Shown here: piece after piece, positions 46,150 through 57,744 of the stretch | How positions within the stretch are numbered: position 1 is the stretch's first letter | How the letters are laid out: every line of letters begins with the position of its first letter | From: Capra hircus | Taxonomy: Eukaryota > Chordata > Mammalia > Artiodactyla > Bovidae | DNA length: 64,000 bases | Direction: 5' to 3' | Assembly: GCF_001704415.2 (NCBI RefSeq) | Contig: NC_030827.1 | Location: 41,668,271-41,732,270, forward strand | Position numbers and translations under genes: made by a program | Notes under the pieces: model-generated | The model's database searches: none | Told to the model about the DNA's origin: nothing | What the model saw: the letters and a program-made list of their open reading frames with translations, nothing else

Positions 46150-46620
46150 ATAGCTGGGTCCAGTGTCAGAATCACTGGAGGCCATGGTATTTTTTAGATA
46201 TCTGCATTTTTAACAAGTGAAAGTCGCTCAGTCATGGCCGACTCTTTGCAACCCCATGGACTATGCAGTCCATGGAATTCTCCAGGTCAGAATACTGGAG
46301 TGGGTAACTGTTTCCTTCTCCAGGGGATCTTCCCTGTCCAGGGATTGAACCAAGGTTTCCCACATTGTAGGCAGATTCTTCACCAGCTGAGCCATGAGAG
46401 AAGCCCAAGAATACTGGAGTGGGTAGCCTATCCCTTCTCCAGGAGATCTTCCTGACCCAGAAATCGAACCAGGGTCTCCCACGTTGCAGGCGGATTCTTT
46501 ACCAACTGAGCTATCAGGGAGGCCTTTAACAAGCCTTTCATGGAAGCCCCCTCATTCCATTTTTAACAAGTGTTTCAGGTAATTCTGAGGTTACAGGGCT
46601 TTGAAACTATTTGTTGAGTA
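46150..46620. mobile_element. MER5-like hAT relic, split by a SINE
   Basis: ccagtgtcagaatcactgga on the left and gtttcaggtaattctgaggt on the right resemble the two arms of a MER5/MER20-type hAT. The insertion at 46218-46524 separates them. Termini not found. Confidence 0.4.
46218..46524 (-). mobile_element. Bov-tA SINE with duplicated tRNA-like head, antisense
   Basis: The first unit ends ccatgagagaagccca near 46408, then agaatactggagtgggtagc begins an extra head unit ending ctatcagggaggcc. A 9-bp target duplication tttaacaag is at 46209-46217 and 46525-46533. Same architecture as the copy at 15746. Confidence 0.9.
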
Positions 46621-46774
46621 GAACAAGAGGTGCCACTACTCTGTGACTCAGAATGGAGACCATGGGAAGAAAGTCAACCCCATCTAGATGTTTCAGGAGC
46701 CCCCTCATTTCTTATCTATGTAGGGCTGCTAGATTTACCAAATAAAAATATATAGTATGCCCTGAAAGGATGCT

Positions 46775-47018
46775 AGCATAACTAGTTATTAGAGAAATGC
46801 AAATCAAAACTACAGTGAGGTATTGCCTCACACCAGTCAGAATGGCCATTATTAAAAAGTCTACAAATAACAAACACTGGAGACGGTGTGGAGAAAAGGG
46901 ACTCCTCCTACACTGTTGGTGGGAATGTAAATTAGTGCAGCTACTACAGAGAACAGTATGGAAGTTTCTTAAAAAATGAAAAGTCTAGTTACCATATGAT
47001 CCAACAATCCCACTTCTG
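46775..47018 (+). mobile_element. L1 LINE internal fragment (ORF2 C-terminal part)
   Basis: ttattagagaaatgcaaatc, caccagtcagaatggccatt, actgttggtgggaatgtaaa, then ccaacaatcccacttctggg. It stops there abruptly and joins BovB; the rest of the L1 3' end is missing. Confidence 0.85.
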
Positions 47019-48025
47019 GGATCTCCTTGCAGTCCAAGGGACTCTCAAGAGTCTTCTCCAACACCACAATTCAAAAGCATCAATTCTTTGGTACTCTGCT
47101 TTCTTTATAGTCCAACTCTCACATCCATACATGACTACTGGAAAAAAACATAGCTTTGACCATATGGACCTTTGTTGGCAAAGTAATATCTCTGCTTTTT
47201 CATATGCTGTCTAGGTTTGTCATAGCTTTTCTTCCAAGGAGTGAGTGTCTTTTAATGTCATGGCTGCAGTCACCATCTGCAGTGATTTTGGAGCCCAAGA
47301 AAATAAAGTCTGTCACTGTTTCCATCGTTACCCCATGTATTTGCCATGAAGTGATGGGACCAGATCTTAGTTTTTTGAATGTTGAGTTTGAAGCCAGCTT
47401 TTTCACTCTCCTCTTTTACTTTCATCAAGAGGCTGTTTAGTTCTTCTTTACTTTCTGCCATAAGGGTGGTGTCATCTGCACATCTGAGGTTATTGGTATT
47501 TCTCCAGGCAATCTTGATTCCAGCTTGTGCTTCATCCAGCCCAGCGTTTCTCATGATGTACTCTGCATAGAAGTTAAATAAGCAGGGTGACAATATACAG
47601 CCTTGATGTACTCCTTTCCCAATTTGGAACCAGTTCATTGTTTCATGTCCGGTTCTAGTGTTGCTTCTTAACCTGCACACAGATTTCTCAGGAGGCAGGT
47701 AAGGTGCTCTGGTACTCGATCTCTTGAAGAATTTTCCACAGTTTGTGGTGATCCACACAGTCAAAGGCTTTGGTGTAGTCAATAAAGCAGAAGTAGGTGT
47801 TTTCTGGAATTCTCTTGCTTTTTCTATGATCCAACAGATGTTGGAAATTTGATCTCTGGTTCCTCTGCCTTTTCTAAATCCAGCTTGAACATCTGTAAGT
47901 TCTCGGGTCATGTACTGTTGAAGCCTGGCTTGGAGAATTTTGAGCATTACTTTACTAGTGTGTGAGATGAGTGCAGTTGTGTGGTAGTGTGAACATTCTT
48001 TGGCATTGCCTTTCTTTGGTATTGG
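47019..48025 (-). mobile_element. BovB LINE internal segment, inverted
   Basis: Runs from ggatctccttgcagtccaag (near the 3' part of BovB) to gcctttctttggtattgg (mid RT). The YADD site reads CADD (47482-47471). A minus-strand frame of 225 codons (47947-47270) comes from it but includes frame-shifted stretches. It lacks the BovB 3' terminus. Confidence 0.9.
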
Positions 48026-48050
48026 CCAAGTATGTAGTACATCTTAATAT

Positions 48051-48184
48051 ATGGTTAGATAGCATCACTGACTCAACAGGCATGAATTTCAGCAAACTCT
48101 GGGAGATAGTGAAGGGCAGGGAAGGCTGATGTGCTGCAGCCTGTGCGGTCTCAAAGAGTCGGACATGACTTAGTGACTCAACAA
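48051..48184 (+). mobile_element. BovB LINE 3' end, sense, next to the inverted segment
   Basis: atggttagatagcatcactg to gacttagtgactcaacaa. It lies 25 bp after the inverted BovB piece. Confidence 0.85.
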
Positions 48185-48287
48185 GAAAAATGCAATATTT
48201 GGGACATACTGATACTAAAATTTGTACTCATTGTTTATCTGATTTTCAGGTTTAACTAGACATTCTGTATTTTACATGGCAAACCTA

Positions 48288-48889
48288 TACCTACCCCATC
48301 TCAAAGTGAAGATCTTAGAGCCTTTGACCTGCGTGCCTTCTCTGCCCTCTGTGAATCAGTCCTACCCAGCATCTCTGCTCCTGCCTCAACAGGCCTTTCA
48401 CTTCCTTCTGGATGAAAACATCACCTATGGGCCAGGGCCACACACACTAGGCAGGCAGAATGAATGAATCAGCCCCGAACCACAATTCATTACCCTACTC
48501 AGGAAAACTTCTCTTCCCAGCTCCCTGTCACCTCATCCTCTGGTCTCATATGCCCAACCTGTTACTCCCAGCCCAGATGTCTTCCTTGAAAGCCCCTGCT
48601 TGCCTGGACTCTGTAAATACTGGTCCTCTCTAGCCAGCTGACCTCTTTTCCCATATAGTACAACTGTGCTGTAAGGATGAAAGGAGACAGGAAAAAAAAT
48701 TTTGATGTAAACACAAGAAATACTCAACTTGTGATTGTCAAACCATGGTCTTATGACCACAATCTTGGGTAGATTTACAACCATGACTGCTCTGATTTTA
48801 TCAGTTCATTTATTTTCCTAGGTTAGACTTTATTTGAATGCATTAACTAAAAAACTGAAAGTCACTAGACTATACAGTTGGCAGCCAAC
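48288..48889. other. No recognised feature
   Basis: No domain-bearing frame or repeat recognised. Confidence 0.4.
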
Positions 48890-49400
48890 CCTGTGGCTTG
48901 TTTTGAGTTGGAGTCGACTGTCTACCCAGCATCCATTCCTTCTTTTTCACTCCCTAACAGAATTCTGATTTTGCTCCGGGATTCATCCATAAAGTAGGTA
49001 CCTCAGCTCTAAAGACGGATGTAACTGATCACTGGTGACACCCTCTCCTGGCCAGCAATGGTTTCAGGACTGGGCAGGTGACCCAATACTGTCATTGAGT
49101 CATGAGGTGAAACCTTCCAGGGGTCTTCTAGAAAACCTCACCTAACTCCTAAGACAAAGTGCCAAGAAGTGCTGGTCCCTCTTCTTCCTCTGGATACCAT
49201 CAGGACTGGGTTGGATGGCTAGACTGATGCTGCCATCTTGATATTAGCCTGAAATGAAGCTTGATGCTGAGGAAGGCAGAGCGAGAGCGACTACAGAGTT
49301 GGGACCTTGAAGACACTGTGGACACTAGAGAACCACTGAATATCCTTCCTCTTGAAGCTGGTTTGGATAGGATCTTTACTACTTGGGGATGCACTTGCAG
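48890..49400 (+). mobile_element. Probable ancient mammalian interspersed repeat, class unclear
   Basis: gtctacccagcatccattcc, gactgggcaggtgacccaat and ctggtccctcttcttcctct occur in this order in repeats I remember from several mammals, most likely LTR-type. The name is not certain. Confidence 0.35.
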
Positions 49401-50267
49401 TTTCTATTAAAAGGGAATGTCGAAGGCAGACATTTAAAATTCTGAGATTCACAGCAATAAATGTGGATCCACCTGTCCCGACTTCCATCCGAAGGGCAGA
49501 CATTTGCTCATCCTTATTTCTCTATGGATATTGCCCACAGTAGGAGTGGAATTGATTAGTTTCCCCTTTTCTATGAGTTTGAATAAAAATAGCTCTAGTT
49601 TAATGTTTGTTGATGAACTGTTGAAAATAAGTTTACTTCTCCCTCAGGCGAAACCTCCATATTTAAGCATCTTCAGATACATAAGAAACAGCACGTGATG
49701 TCTGAACTAACATACATTTTTCTCTGGAGCACAGGCAGAGGCCAGAGTCCCTCAGGCATCTTTAAGGTACTGAATCCCACAGCTCATGGCCAGAGCTCTG
49801 GGCCAATTATATCACACTCTACCCTTAATGCCCTTGACGTTTCCTGCCCCCTTCACCTCCTCTGAGCTTTCAGTTAGCCCCCTGGCTTGGGGCTCCCACT
49901 TTGTAAACTCTATCCATGCTGCCTTCTCCTGTTTCAAGCATTTCCATAAACCTACACATCAGGTTTTCAGAAGAGGGCTGACTCTGGGCTGTTGACTCTG
50001 AAAATGTGAGTTTGCGTCTCAGGGATTCCAAAATAGTACAGTAAAGCCACTAGAAACTAATGCTATCTTAAATCCACCAGCAATGACACAGCTAAAGAAG
50101 TGACTGGCTCCAAGCCAGGGGCTCTTATTTGAATATGGTTAAGACATAGACACAGTAAAGGAGGAAAAGAAAATACAATATTGGATTAATCATGGACACT
50201 AATAAAAACCAACACATGAAATTGGCAAGGGGATAAAAACAGACATACCAAAGCGAGGCCAATTCAT
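49401..50267. other. No recognised feature
   Basis: Short frames only; nothing assigned. Confidence 0.4.
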
Positions 50268-50410
50268 TCCATAAATATTTACTGAGTGCCTACTACCCTG
50301 TGCCAGGCATGACCATGAGTTGCTAAAAATACAAACTAAGTTCTGTTTCTGCCCTCAAGAGATTCCCAGTTTTCCTAGGGACAGACACATAAATAATTTA
50401 AGATAAATCT
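50268..50410 (-). mobile_element. L2 LINE 3' end, antisense
   Basis: attcattccataaatattta, ctgagtgcctactaccctgt, then gccctcaagagattcccagt. Confidence 0.65.
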
Positions 50411-51222
50411 TAAAGAATGAAAGAATTCACAAAGTGGGAAATGGGGGAGGTAGAAGTCATATACACAAGCCAATTCATATGGAATTCTCAGAGTAAACAT
50501 GCAGGCTTTGTATTCAGGCAAAAAAATGGTGGCATAGAGAGAGTGGGGGCTGGTGGGTGAGGCTGATTATGTTTGACCTTCCCTCCTGTTCCAAGGAACT
50601 TGATCTTCCACACATAACCAGTGGATTTTGGTTGTTTGGGGGGTGAGTGGGGGGCTATATATATAATTATTTAAGCAAGGAAAAGAGATCACCAAATTTG
50701 TGATTTCATTCTAGAGAAGTATCAATATGCAAAAATGTTCACTAAAATATGTGAAGAAGAAGTTACAAAGTAGTTTTGAATATTTTCATTCCTAAACAAT
50801 CTCTTTGAGGGATATTCACAAAAATGATAACTGTTTTTACCTCAAGGAAGTGAAGTCCATGAGTGGTTTTTCACCTTTGACCATCTGCATTTTTTAAAAT
50901 TCTTGTGAACATATATTACATTGATGATTTAAAAAATGTGTGTGTGTGTTTAGAGATCTGGATGGCATTTTTATAGACTGAGACTAGCCATCAGGAAGGC
51001 CTATTACAAGACTGCCCTCATGGTTCACGTGTGATAATATGAACATCTGGATCAAGGCAGTGGGGATCAGGTGGGAGTAGCTTCTTGGGCCAGAGGCAGA
51101 GTTGCCCAGTCTAGGTGACCACTTGGTATCAGGTTGGTGGGGAAAGGGATAGAGGAGTCAGAGATGACCCAAGGAATTGGACAGACCTGGGGCTAGAAGA
51201 AGTCAGGGTTCGACCTCTTCCC
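50411..51222. other. No recognised feature
   Basis: A short (TG)n lies at about 50937-50949 and a G-rich run at 50636-50653. Confidence 0.4.
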
Positions 51223-51346
51223 TCATTGACTCAATGGACATGAGTTTGAGCAAACTCCAGGAGATAGTGAAGGACAGGGAAGCCTGGCGTGCTGCAGTCT
51301 ATGGGGTCATAAACTGTGCAACACGACTTAACAACTGAACAACAAA
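51223..51346 (+). mobile_element. BovB 3' end fragment
   Basis: cattgactcaatggacatga to cttaacaactgaacaacaaa. Confidence 0.85.
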
Positions 51347-53111
51347 TATTCACACTCCAGAGGTGGAGGCCAAGGCTAAGCCTTCCCTTTGCAGAACTGC
51401 AGCAATGGACTCCTCCTGGTCCAGGGCCCACTTACAACACCCTACTGCCCACACCTATCCAGTCTTACCTGTAAACTGCCTGTCTGAACTCACCAGGCCT
51501 GCCTAGGAGAGCCAGGTTTATTGTCAGAAGCTCACAAAGCTCAGCCTCTTCGAAGGCAATTAAAACTCCAGTGTGGGAGAGGTTTGGCACCAACTACTTT
51601 TTCCACTTAGCTGACTCTTACCATAGATGTAATCGTCCACCGGCTCAATGTGCAGCCAAGTGGGAGATGGAAACTCACTCACACTCTGCTGCTGTGTGAG
51701 TGCAGCCCTCCACTCCCTCTGCCCCTTGCAATTTCCCAAAGCTCCCATTCAACAAGAAAAACATGGACCCGATTAGTGGGTTTGATGTGGGCCAAACAGT
51801 TGCAGCCCATTTTCATCTGACAGACAGGAGGAGCACCAATTTCCATCCAAAAAAGAAAGAAATTAAAAAAAAATGACTGACAAGTCTAGAGCTGAGCTGC
51901 TGGGCCGAGAAGGATTGCAAAGGAGAAAATTGCCTCCATTAAGTCAAATCCGTTCTGGGAGAATGGGCTGCAGAATCAGTTCCAGGTCACCATTTGGATG
52001 ATCACATTAATCCTTTTTTTTTTTTTTTCCAACTACATTTCTATTCCTGCCACCTAATAAAGTTGGGGCCCACTCCCCACTCACATAAGGATCACCAGAA
52101 CATGAGAAATAGGCAAATTCTAACTATAGGCACAATTTACAACTAGTGGCATAGAAAGTGATCCAGCTCTAAATTCCAAAAAGGAAACAGTACTGTTTCA
52201 AAAAATAGGTAATTTGATAAAGACAACTTTCAATCGTTTAAGCATAGGACTTTTGCCCTATATTGTGAGTGAGGCAAGACTAATTAGAAAACAAAATTTG
52301 GTCAGTGGTGTGCTCTTGCTGGTCCCCAAGAGCTGAATGGTAAATTATCAGGAATTTTGCAAGCTGGTTGACATCACATTGGTAGTTGGGAATCAGCTAT
52401 GGTGGAAGCATTTACACTACGGAAATTGGCAAATGCTCCAGTTGTGATGACCTCTCCTCTAGGCACTCATAAAACATTTACCAGTACAGAACTATGATCC
52501 TCTTTTCATTTAAAGGTCTATTTATATACACATTGCGGTGTGTGTGTGTATGTAAAAAGCCACAAAGTAAAATAGCTAAAATATTAACTGTATTAATTCC
52601 AGGTGATGTGACTAACAAGTTCTTTTATCTTCCTTTATATTTTTCCTACAGTGAACATGTATTCTTCATATAATAACCAACCTTCTGGCAAATGGAGCAG
52701 TTCCTTTCCCTTCAGAGCTCACTGACTCACCCCTTTCCTCTCCCTCCTTCTCTTTAAATTTCCTCCTTCTCCGACCTCCTAGGTTTTTATTGCCTGCGTA
52801 GGGTGCTGCTGAAATCCCAAACTACTCCCCTACTCCCAGGCAGGCAGAATGCTAGGTAAGGAGGCCAGGCGAGTGGGCGTCAGGCTCCAGGTGCTGGAGC
52901 CAAACTCAGCCATGGTTGAGGGGGCGGGGGTACTGGCTTCTGCCCTGGGCACAAAGCTGGTACTGGTGATTCAACAAGAGAGCAGTGACCAGCTGGGGAG
53001 ATCAGCAGTGTCGGCCCAGGTGACCCCATGCTCTGTAGATGGGACCACACCACCACTCCAGATATTCATATCTCCTTGCTATGGTTGGGTGTTCTTTCAG
53101 TTTATCAGACA
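51347..53111. other. No recognised feature apart from a T-run
   Basis: A 15-base T-run lies at 52014-52028. The rest is unassigned. A frame at 52849-53139 has no domain. Confidence 0.4.
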
Positions 53112-53212
53112 TCAACCCAGGCACAGAAAGCCCAAGTGATTTGCCCAAAGTCACTCAGCCCGGAACAGAGCTGGGACAACAGTCCAGGTATTAATATTGA
53201 AGTTCGGGTTTT
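53112..53212 (-). mobile_element. MIR SINE, antisense
   Basis: gtgatttgcccaaagtcact, then cagcccggaacagagctggg is the reversed central MIR. Confidence 0.6.
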
Positions 53213-54131
53213 CTCCCTTGATTATATCAAGTATGTCAGAAGACTCTGAATTTTTGGCTACATAGGTTTTTGTTTTTTTAAGTAAAAAGAATTTTGTGAG
53301 TATATAGTCTAAGGGATTTTATTTTTTACCAACTGTTTAGTTTGAATGAAACTTGAGCTCCTGTTTCAGCAAAGAGTAAAGAAGTCTAAGACAGACTTTT
53401 TGGGTAAAGGAAAGGGGCTACTGACCCCTGACCCCAGCGAGACTTGGTTTTGGAACTTGAACTTGGTCTCTGTAGGAAGGTAAGATGCTACCATGTTTCG
53501 TCCTCCTTTCTAATATTCCTTGTTTGAGAGACTTTTGAGTGTGGGGTAAATGCTGGTATTATTGCTGGTGTTGCTTCTCCACCACTTTCACTTTCTAATC
53601 CCACAGACTGGGAATCTCAACATCCACCTGCTGCCTCCAAGCCCCCCACCTCCAACAAGGTTAGAAGGTTTGGTGCACAGAGGGCTCCCTAACACTCCGT
53701 GGGGTCTCTTCAAGCAGACAGAGGACAATGTGTATGTCCACAGTGCCTTCCAGGTCTGGTCGAGGGCCTCTTGGCTCTGACTACCCAGCTGGCCTGCAGA
53801 AACTTCTGGTTGGCCTGTGATTGGCAGACAGACCAGGCCCTGTGAAGAGGACTCCTTCCAAAATCAGGAGGGGGCTGCCCTGCAGGCAAAAGTGTCTAGA
53901 AACCCATGAGCAGCTTTAGAAGAAAGGCAGTGATGATTTCAAAGTCTTGCTGATCAACCTGTGGGCTAGAAAGGATTTTAAAAATTTATCCAGTACCTTT
54001 TAATGTGGTCCCTGGGAGGTGAAGGAATCACCATGATATTTAAGACAGGGGCCATGTAGTTAGGGCTCTGGTACCCAGTCCTGCTCCCCTCAGTGCCAAC
54101 TGGAGCATACCCACTTTTTTTGATGTATATA
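53213..54131. other. No recognised feature
   Basis: Nothing assigned; a T-rich stretch lies at 53262-53280. Confidence 0.4.
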
Positions 54132-54139
54132 GGGTTTTC

Positions 54140-54285
54140 ACTTTCATGCATTGGAGAAGGAAATGGCAACCCACTCCAGTGTTCTTGCTTGGAGAATCCC
54201 AGGGATGGAGGAGCCTGGTGGGCTGCCGTCTCCGGGGTCGAACAGAGTCGGACATGACTGAAGTGACTTAGCAGTAGCAGCAGCA
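54140..54285 (+). mobile_element. Bov-A2/Bov-A SINE, partial dimer
   Basis: Linker-type start actttcatgcattggagaag, one complete monomer and a gtagcagcagcag tail. The direct repeat gggttttc precedes it (54132-54139) and follows it (54286-54293). Confidence 0.87.
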
Positions 54286-54296
54286 GGGTTTTCTTA

Positions 54297-54510
54297 AGGA
54301 CTTCCCTATAGCTCAAATGGTAAAGAATCTGCCTGCAATGTAGGAGACCAGGGTTCAGTCCCTGGGTTGGGAAGATCCTCTGGAGAAGGGAATGGCAACC
54401 CACTCCAAGTGTTCTTGTCTAGAGAGTCCCATGGACAGAGAGCCTGGTGGACTACAGGCCATGCGGTTGCAAAGAGTCAGACACGACTGAGCAACTAATA
54501 CACACACACA
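54297..54510 (+). mobile_element. Bov-tA SINE
   Basis: gacttccctatagctcaaat to gactgagcaactaatacaca. The 11-bp target duplication gggttttctta is at 54286-54296 and 54511-54521. Confidence 0.92.
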
Positions 54511-54589
54511 GGGTTTTCTTATCAAAATTTTCTTTATAGAAAGGGTTACAGTGCGTTAAACACAGTAAGTTTGAAAGTTAACTCCTCTA

Positions 54590-54720
54590 ATACAACCACA
54601 TTGTTAAAGAGGTTGAAGAAACTAAGGCCCAGTGAGACAAAGTTCAGGCAGAAGTGAGTGGAAGAGTCAGGTCTTTCCATTCTACCCATAGCCACTCTTG
54701 CTTCAACCATCCTTTGATTT
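54590..54720 (-). mobile_element. MIR SINE, antisense (weak)
   Basis: gaagaaactaaggcccagtg, then agtgagtggaagagtcaggt fits the reversed MIR centre. Confidence 0.5.
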
Positions 54721-57332
54721 GGCAGGCTGTTGACCTTGGCTTCACGAAGCACTCATGTCTTTCTGGTTACCACAGCCCTCGCTCTTGCCGGTGAGGAAAT
54801 GATCTAATCGTTTTCAATTTTGGACCTGGCTCCACTACCTGCACTCGCCTCCTTGTTGACTTCGATTTCCTGTTGGTGGACTCTGGCCAATCCAACAGCA
54901 GACCTGCCAGACTCTGACCTCCACATCCTCTGCCTCTCCACACAATGCAAATCTACATCAACTTTGGTGGTCCTGGGAATTGCCAAAACACCTCCACTGA
55001 CCTGGAAGGGAATAGACGGTAATCAACTCGGGGCCCTATACCTAGTCTTCCCTGACTCAGTAAGCTTAGGGATGACAAGATAGCTATACAGACATGATAA
55101 ACGTCAAAACATACTGCAGCATCCACCCACAGACTGAGACCCCCCACCAAGAATTCTGAAATAGTTACATGAATAATAAAAAAGTCACAGATAATCCCTA
55201 TATCACTCTCTGTTTCCTCTTTGTCAAATACACAGGAGCAGAGCTTCATCTACCGTCACAGAGTCTCAATTTATGAACAACAAATACTTTAAACTCAAAG
55301 GTTATTCCCAAGCAGTCTCATTAAATCATGCCTGTTTGTCACAACCAAAGAATTCTTCCCTTTGCAAATTGCATCACTGCAGTGTCTCCTTTAACAGCAA
55401 GCTCCTCTAATGATTCAACCATGCCCTCTTCTTTACACACACAAAAAGAAACCACGCCAAATTTTCAAGGCCACAACTCCTGCAAAAAATGAGGTACCAA
55501 AAATGAAAACAGTAGGCAAAAGAAAGTGAAAATACAGAAGACAAGACCCAGAACCGAGGCCACTGACAGCATATTTGCCTTCGTTTTCTAATCCTGAGAA
55601 TCGAAGAAAGCTGCAGCTGCAGCAGAGAAACTGGCTGGGTTTGATACTTTGGACATAAAGCATTCCTCAGAACACAAGTGTGTAGAGCTCTCTGACCCAC
55701 TGAGTTTGGCTCACATCAGATGATTCTGGGGTGGCCACTGCTATGAGTGCCTCTCTCAAGGAATCTGACCCGGTCCAAGGAATTCCGGAGCCCTAAAGAT
55801 CAGGGCAGTCTCTGCGCCTTTGGAGTAGCCAAGCCCCGTTTACAATTTCTAACCCCATTGACAGACAACTGCAGTCAGTGAACTAGAAATGGCAAGTGCC
55901 TCCTGGGTTGTCTGAGACTGAAATCACTCAGGATGAATCCCCCAGCCCCAGACAAGTCCCCCAAACACTGCCTTCCCATTCAAATGGCAGCTGCCAATGA
56001 ATCTCTCTGAGGCACACACAAGGGATACGCTAGTTGGCTCCATCCATTCCCCGTGGCTCACACATCTCACGGAGCCAAGTTTGGACATGCTTTCTTCCAT
56101 TTTGGGGGAGACTCAAGCATGTGGGTGTGGTGTCAGACCCCGGGGACTCTGACACCGTCGCTTGGTCTTAAGAAACTGTGATAAAACTAAATGATCTGAT
56201 ACTTCTTCTTCATCCTCTTTTTTCTTCCACAAACAGAACAGGCTCCAAATGTGACCTACTTTTTCTTTCTTTGTGATTATGCAAAACTCACAAAGCTTTT
56301 CCTTGAGCCTGACTAATATTTTCAGTGACATGCTTTTCATCTTTTGGAAAAGAGGAGTCCACGTCAGCCTGCCAGAGCACATAAGTCTTGGTGAAATGAC
56401 TGAAGAGGTCAGATGTGTTACAAGGACTTCACTGGGGGACCCGTAAGAGACTTCACAGAGCACAAGGGGGGAAAAAAACACAACAAAATCCAGATCCAGT
56501 TTCCTGAAAGGCATTAGTATTTTGTCTGCAAGTTTTCATCAGCAGGAATCAGGAATATTGATGAGCTAAGTGACTCCAAAGTTCCTCACCACAGCCCGCG
56601 TCCTGTAACTGTGGACTCTGGCCCCACTGGAGCCTTGCCACACTCCCCAGACCACTTAGGCACATCCCAAGCTCTGCATTTTGTTAAGAATGGACCTCTC
56701 CCAACTTCTCAGGGAATCAGAATGCAACAGGGTTTTAAAATATCAGGAGGAACAATTAAAAAATAAAAGCCAAGCACCTAGCTTGGGTAGAAACCCGGCT
56801 CTATTAGTCAAAATTAACTTGATACTGATTTTTTTTTGCCCTATTTTTAAACTCCGAGGCTGTGCACTTCTTAATGTCTGATCAGCTATCCTTTTCTGAT
56901 CTTGAAATTCGGAATTACAATCGCTAGTTGGAAAACATTTGCTTGGTGACTTTAGAAATGTCACCATTGGTCCAAAATCTGCCCCTAGGATTCTGATCCA
57001 AAGCTTCCCTTTTATCCTCAGTGAGGTGAAACAGAGCCTGATAAATGTTTACGGGACGAATTGCTTGAAATAGAAACAGATTTGCAGCCTCGGGAGTCAA
57101 CTGTATTTGCTTCCATCCAGGTTAGTTCAGCTTCATGCCACATCCAGGCTGCCTGGTCAGCACTGACTCAAACACAAGCCACTCAAGTCTGAGGGGTCTG
57201 GAAAATCACCATGTCAGGGAGGGACTCACCAACCACATCTGCCCTCAGCAATGTAAGGACCCAGATTTCAAACTCATTGAACATTGCATCCCGTGTAGAT
57301 TTAATTCCATCTCCACTACTGTGAAACAGTTC
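54721..57332. other. No recognised feature
   Basis: The longest stretch without an identified repeat, 2.6 kb. Frames up to 133 codons (minus, 56514-56113) lack domains. Low repeat density here could reflect constraint or simply repeats too old to recognise. Confidence 0.4.
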
Positions 57333-57450
57333 ACATTCATTCATTCTGAAAGCATTTACTGAGCACCTCTGGGGCAGTGCTGTGCTCAGCCAATACAAAG
57401 ATGAACAAAACAGGCACTGTCCCCCTCTTTAAAGAGTTTATGACAGTGAA
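57333..57450 (-). mobile_element. L2 LINE 3' end, antisense
   Basis: cattcattctgaaagcattt, ctgagcacctctggggcagt, aacaaaacaggcactgtccc. Confidence 0.6.
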
Positions 57451-57523
57451 GATCAGGATTGCAAGTGTTACATGAGGGAAAGAAGAGAGCGCTATTGGTT
57501 CTCAGCCTCTAGCTCTCCCTACC

Positions 57524-57735
57524 GGTGGTGCTGTTAATGGGGCAGTCGTGTCTGACTTTTTGCGGTCCCATTGACTGTAGCCCACCAAGGCTCTTCCGTC
57601 CATGGAATTCTCCAGGCAAGAATACTAGAATGGGGAACCATTCCTTTCTCCAGAGGATCTTCCGGACCCAGGGACTGAACCTGGGACTCCTGAATTGCAG
57701 GTAGATTCTTTACTGTCTGAGCCACCAAGGAAGCC
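57524..57735 (-). mobile_element. Bov-tA SINE, antisense
   Basis: Complete in reverse order, ending gagccaccaaggaagc. The target duplication ctccctacc is at 57515-57523 and 57736-57744. Confidence 0.92.
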
Positions 57736-57744
57736 CTCCCTACC

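Larger units (their letters stand above)
46721..48287. mobile_element. Palindromic DNA transposon (MITE-like), halves separated by nested LINEs
   Basis: The left half (46721-46765) starts tagggctgctagatttacca. The right half (about 48190-48287) has tgcaatatttgggacatact, tgtttatctgattttcaggt and ends catggcaaaccta. In other mammals I recall these as the arms of one near-palindromic element. Some 1.4 kb of L1 and BovB lies between them. Confidence 0.5.

Noticed and set aside
47270..47947. 225-codon frame with reverse transcriptase-like text
   Set aside because: It belongs to an inverted BovB fragment with frame shifts and a mutated YADD site, so it is not a functional gene.
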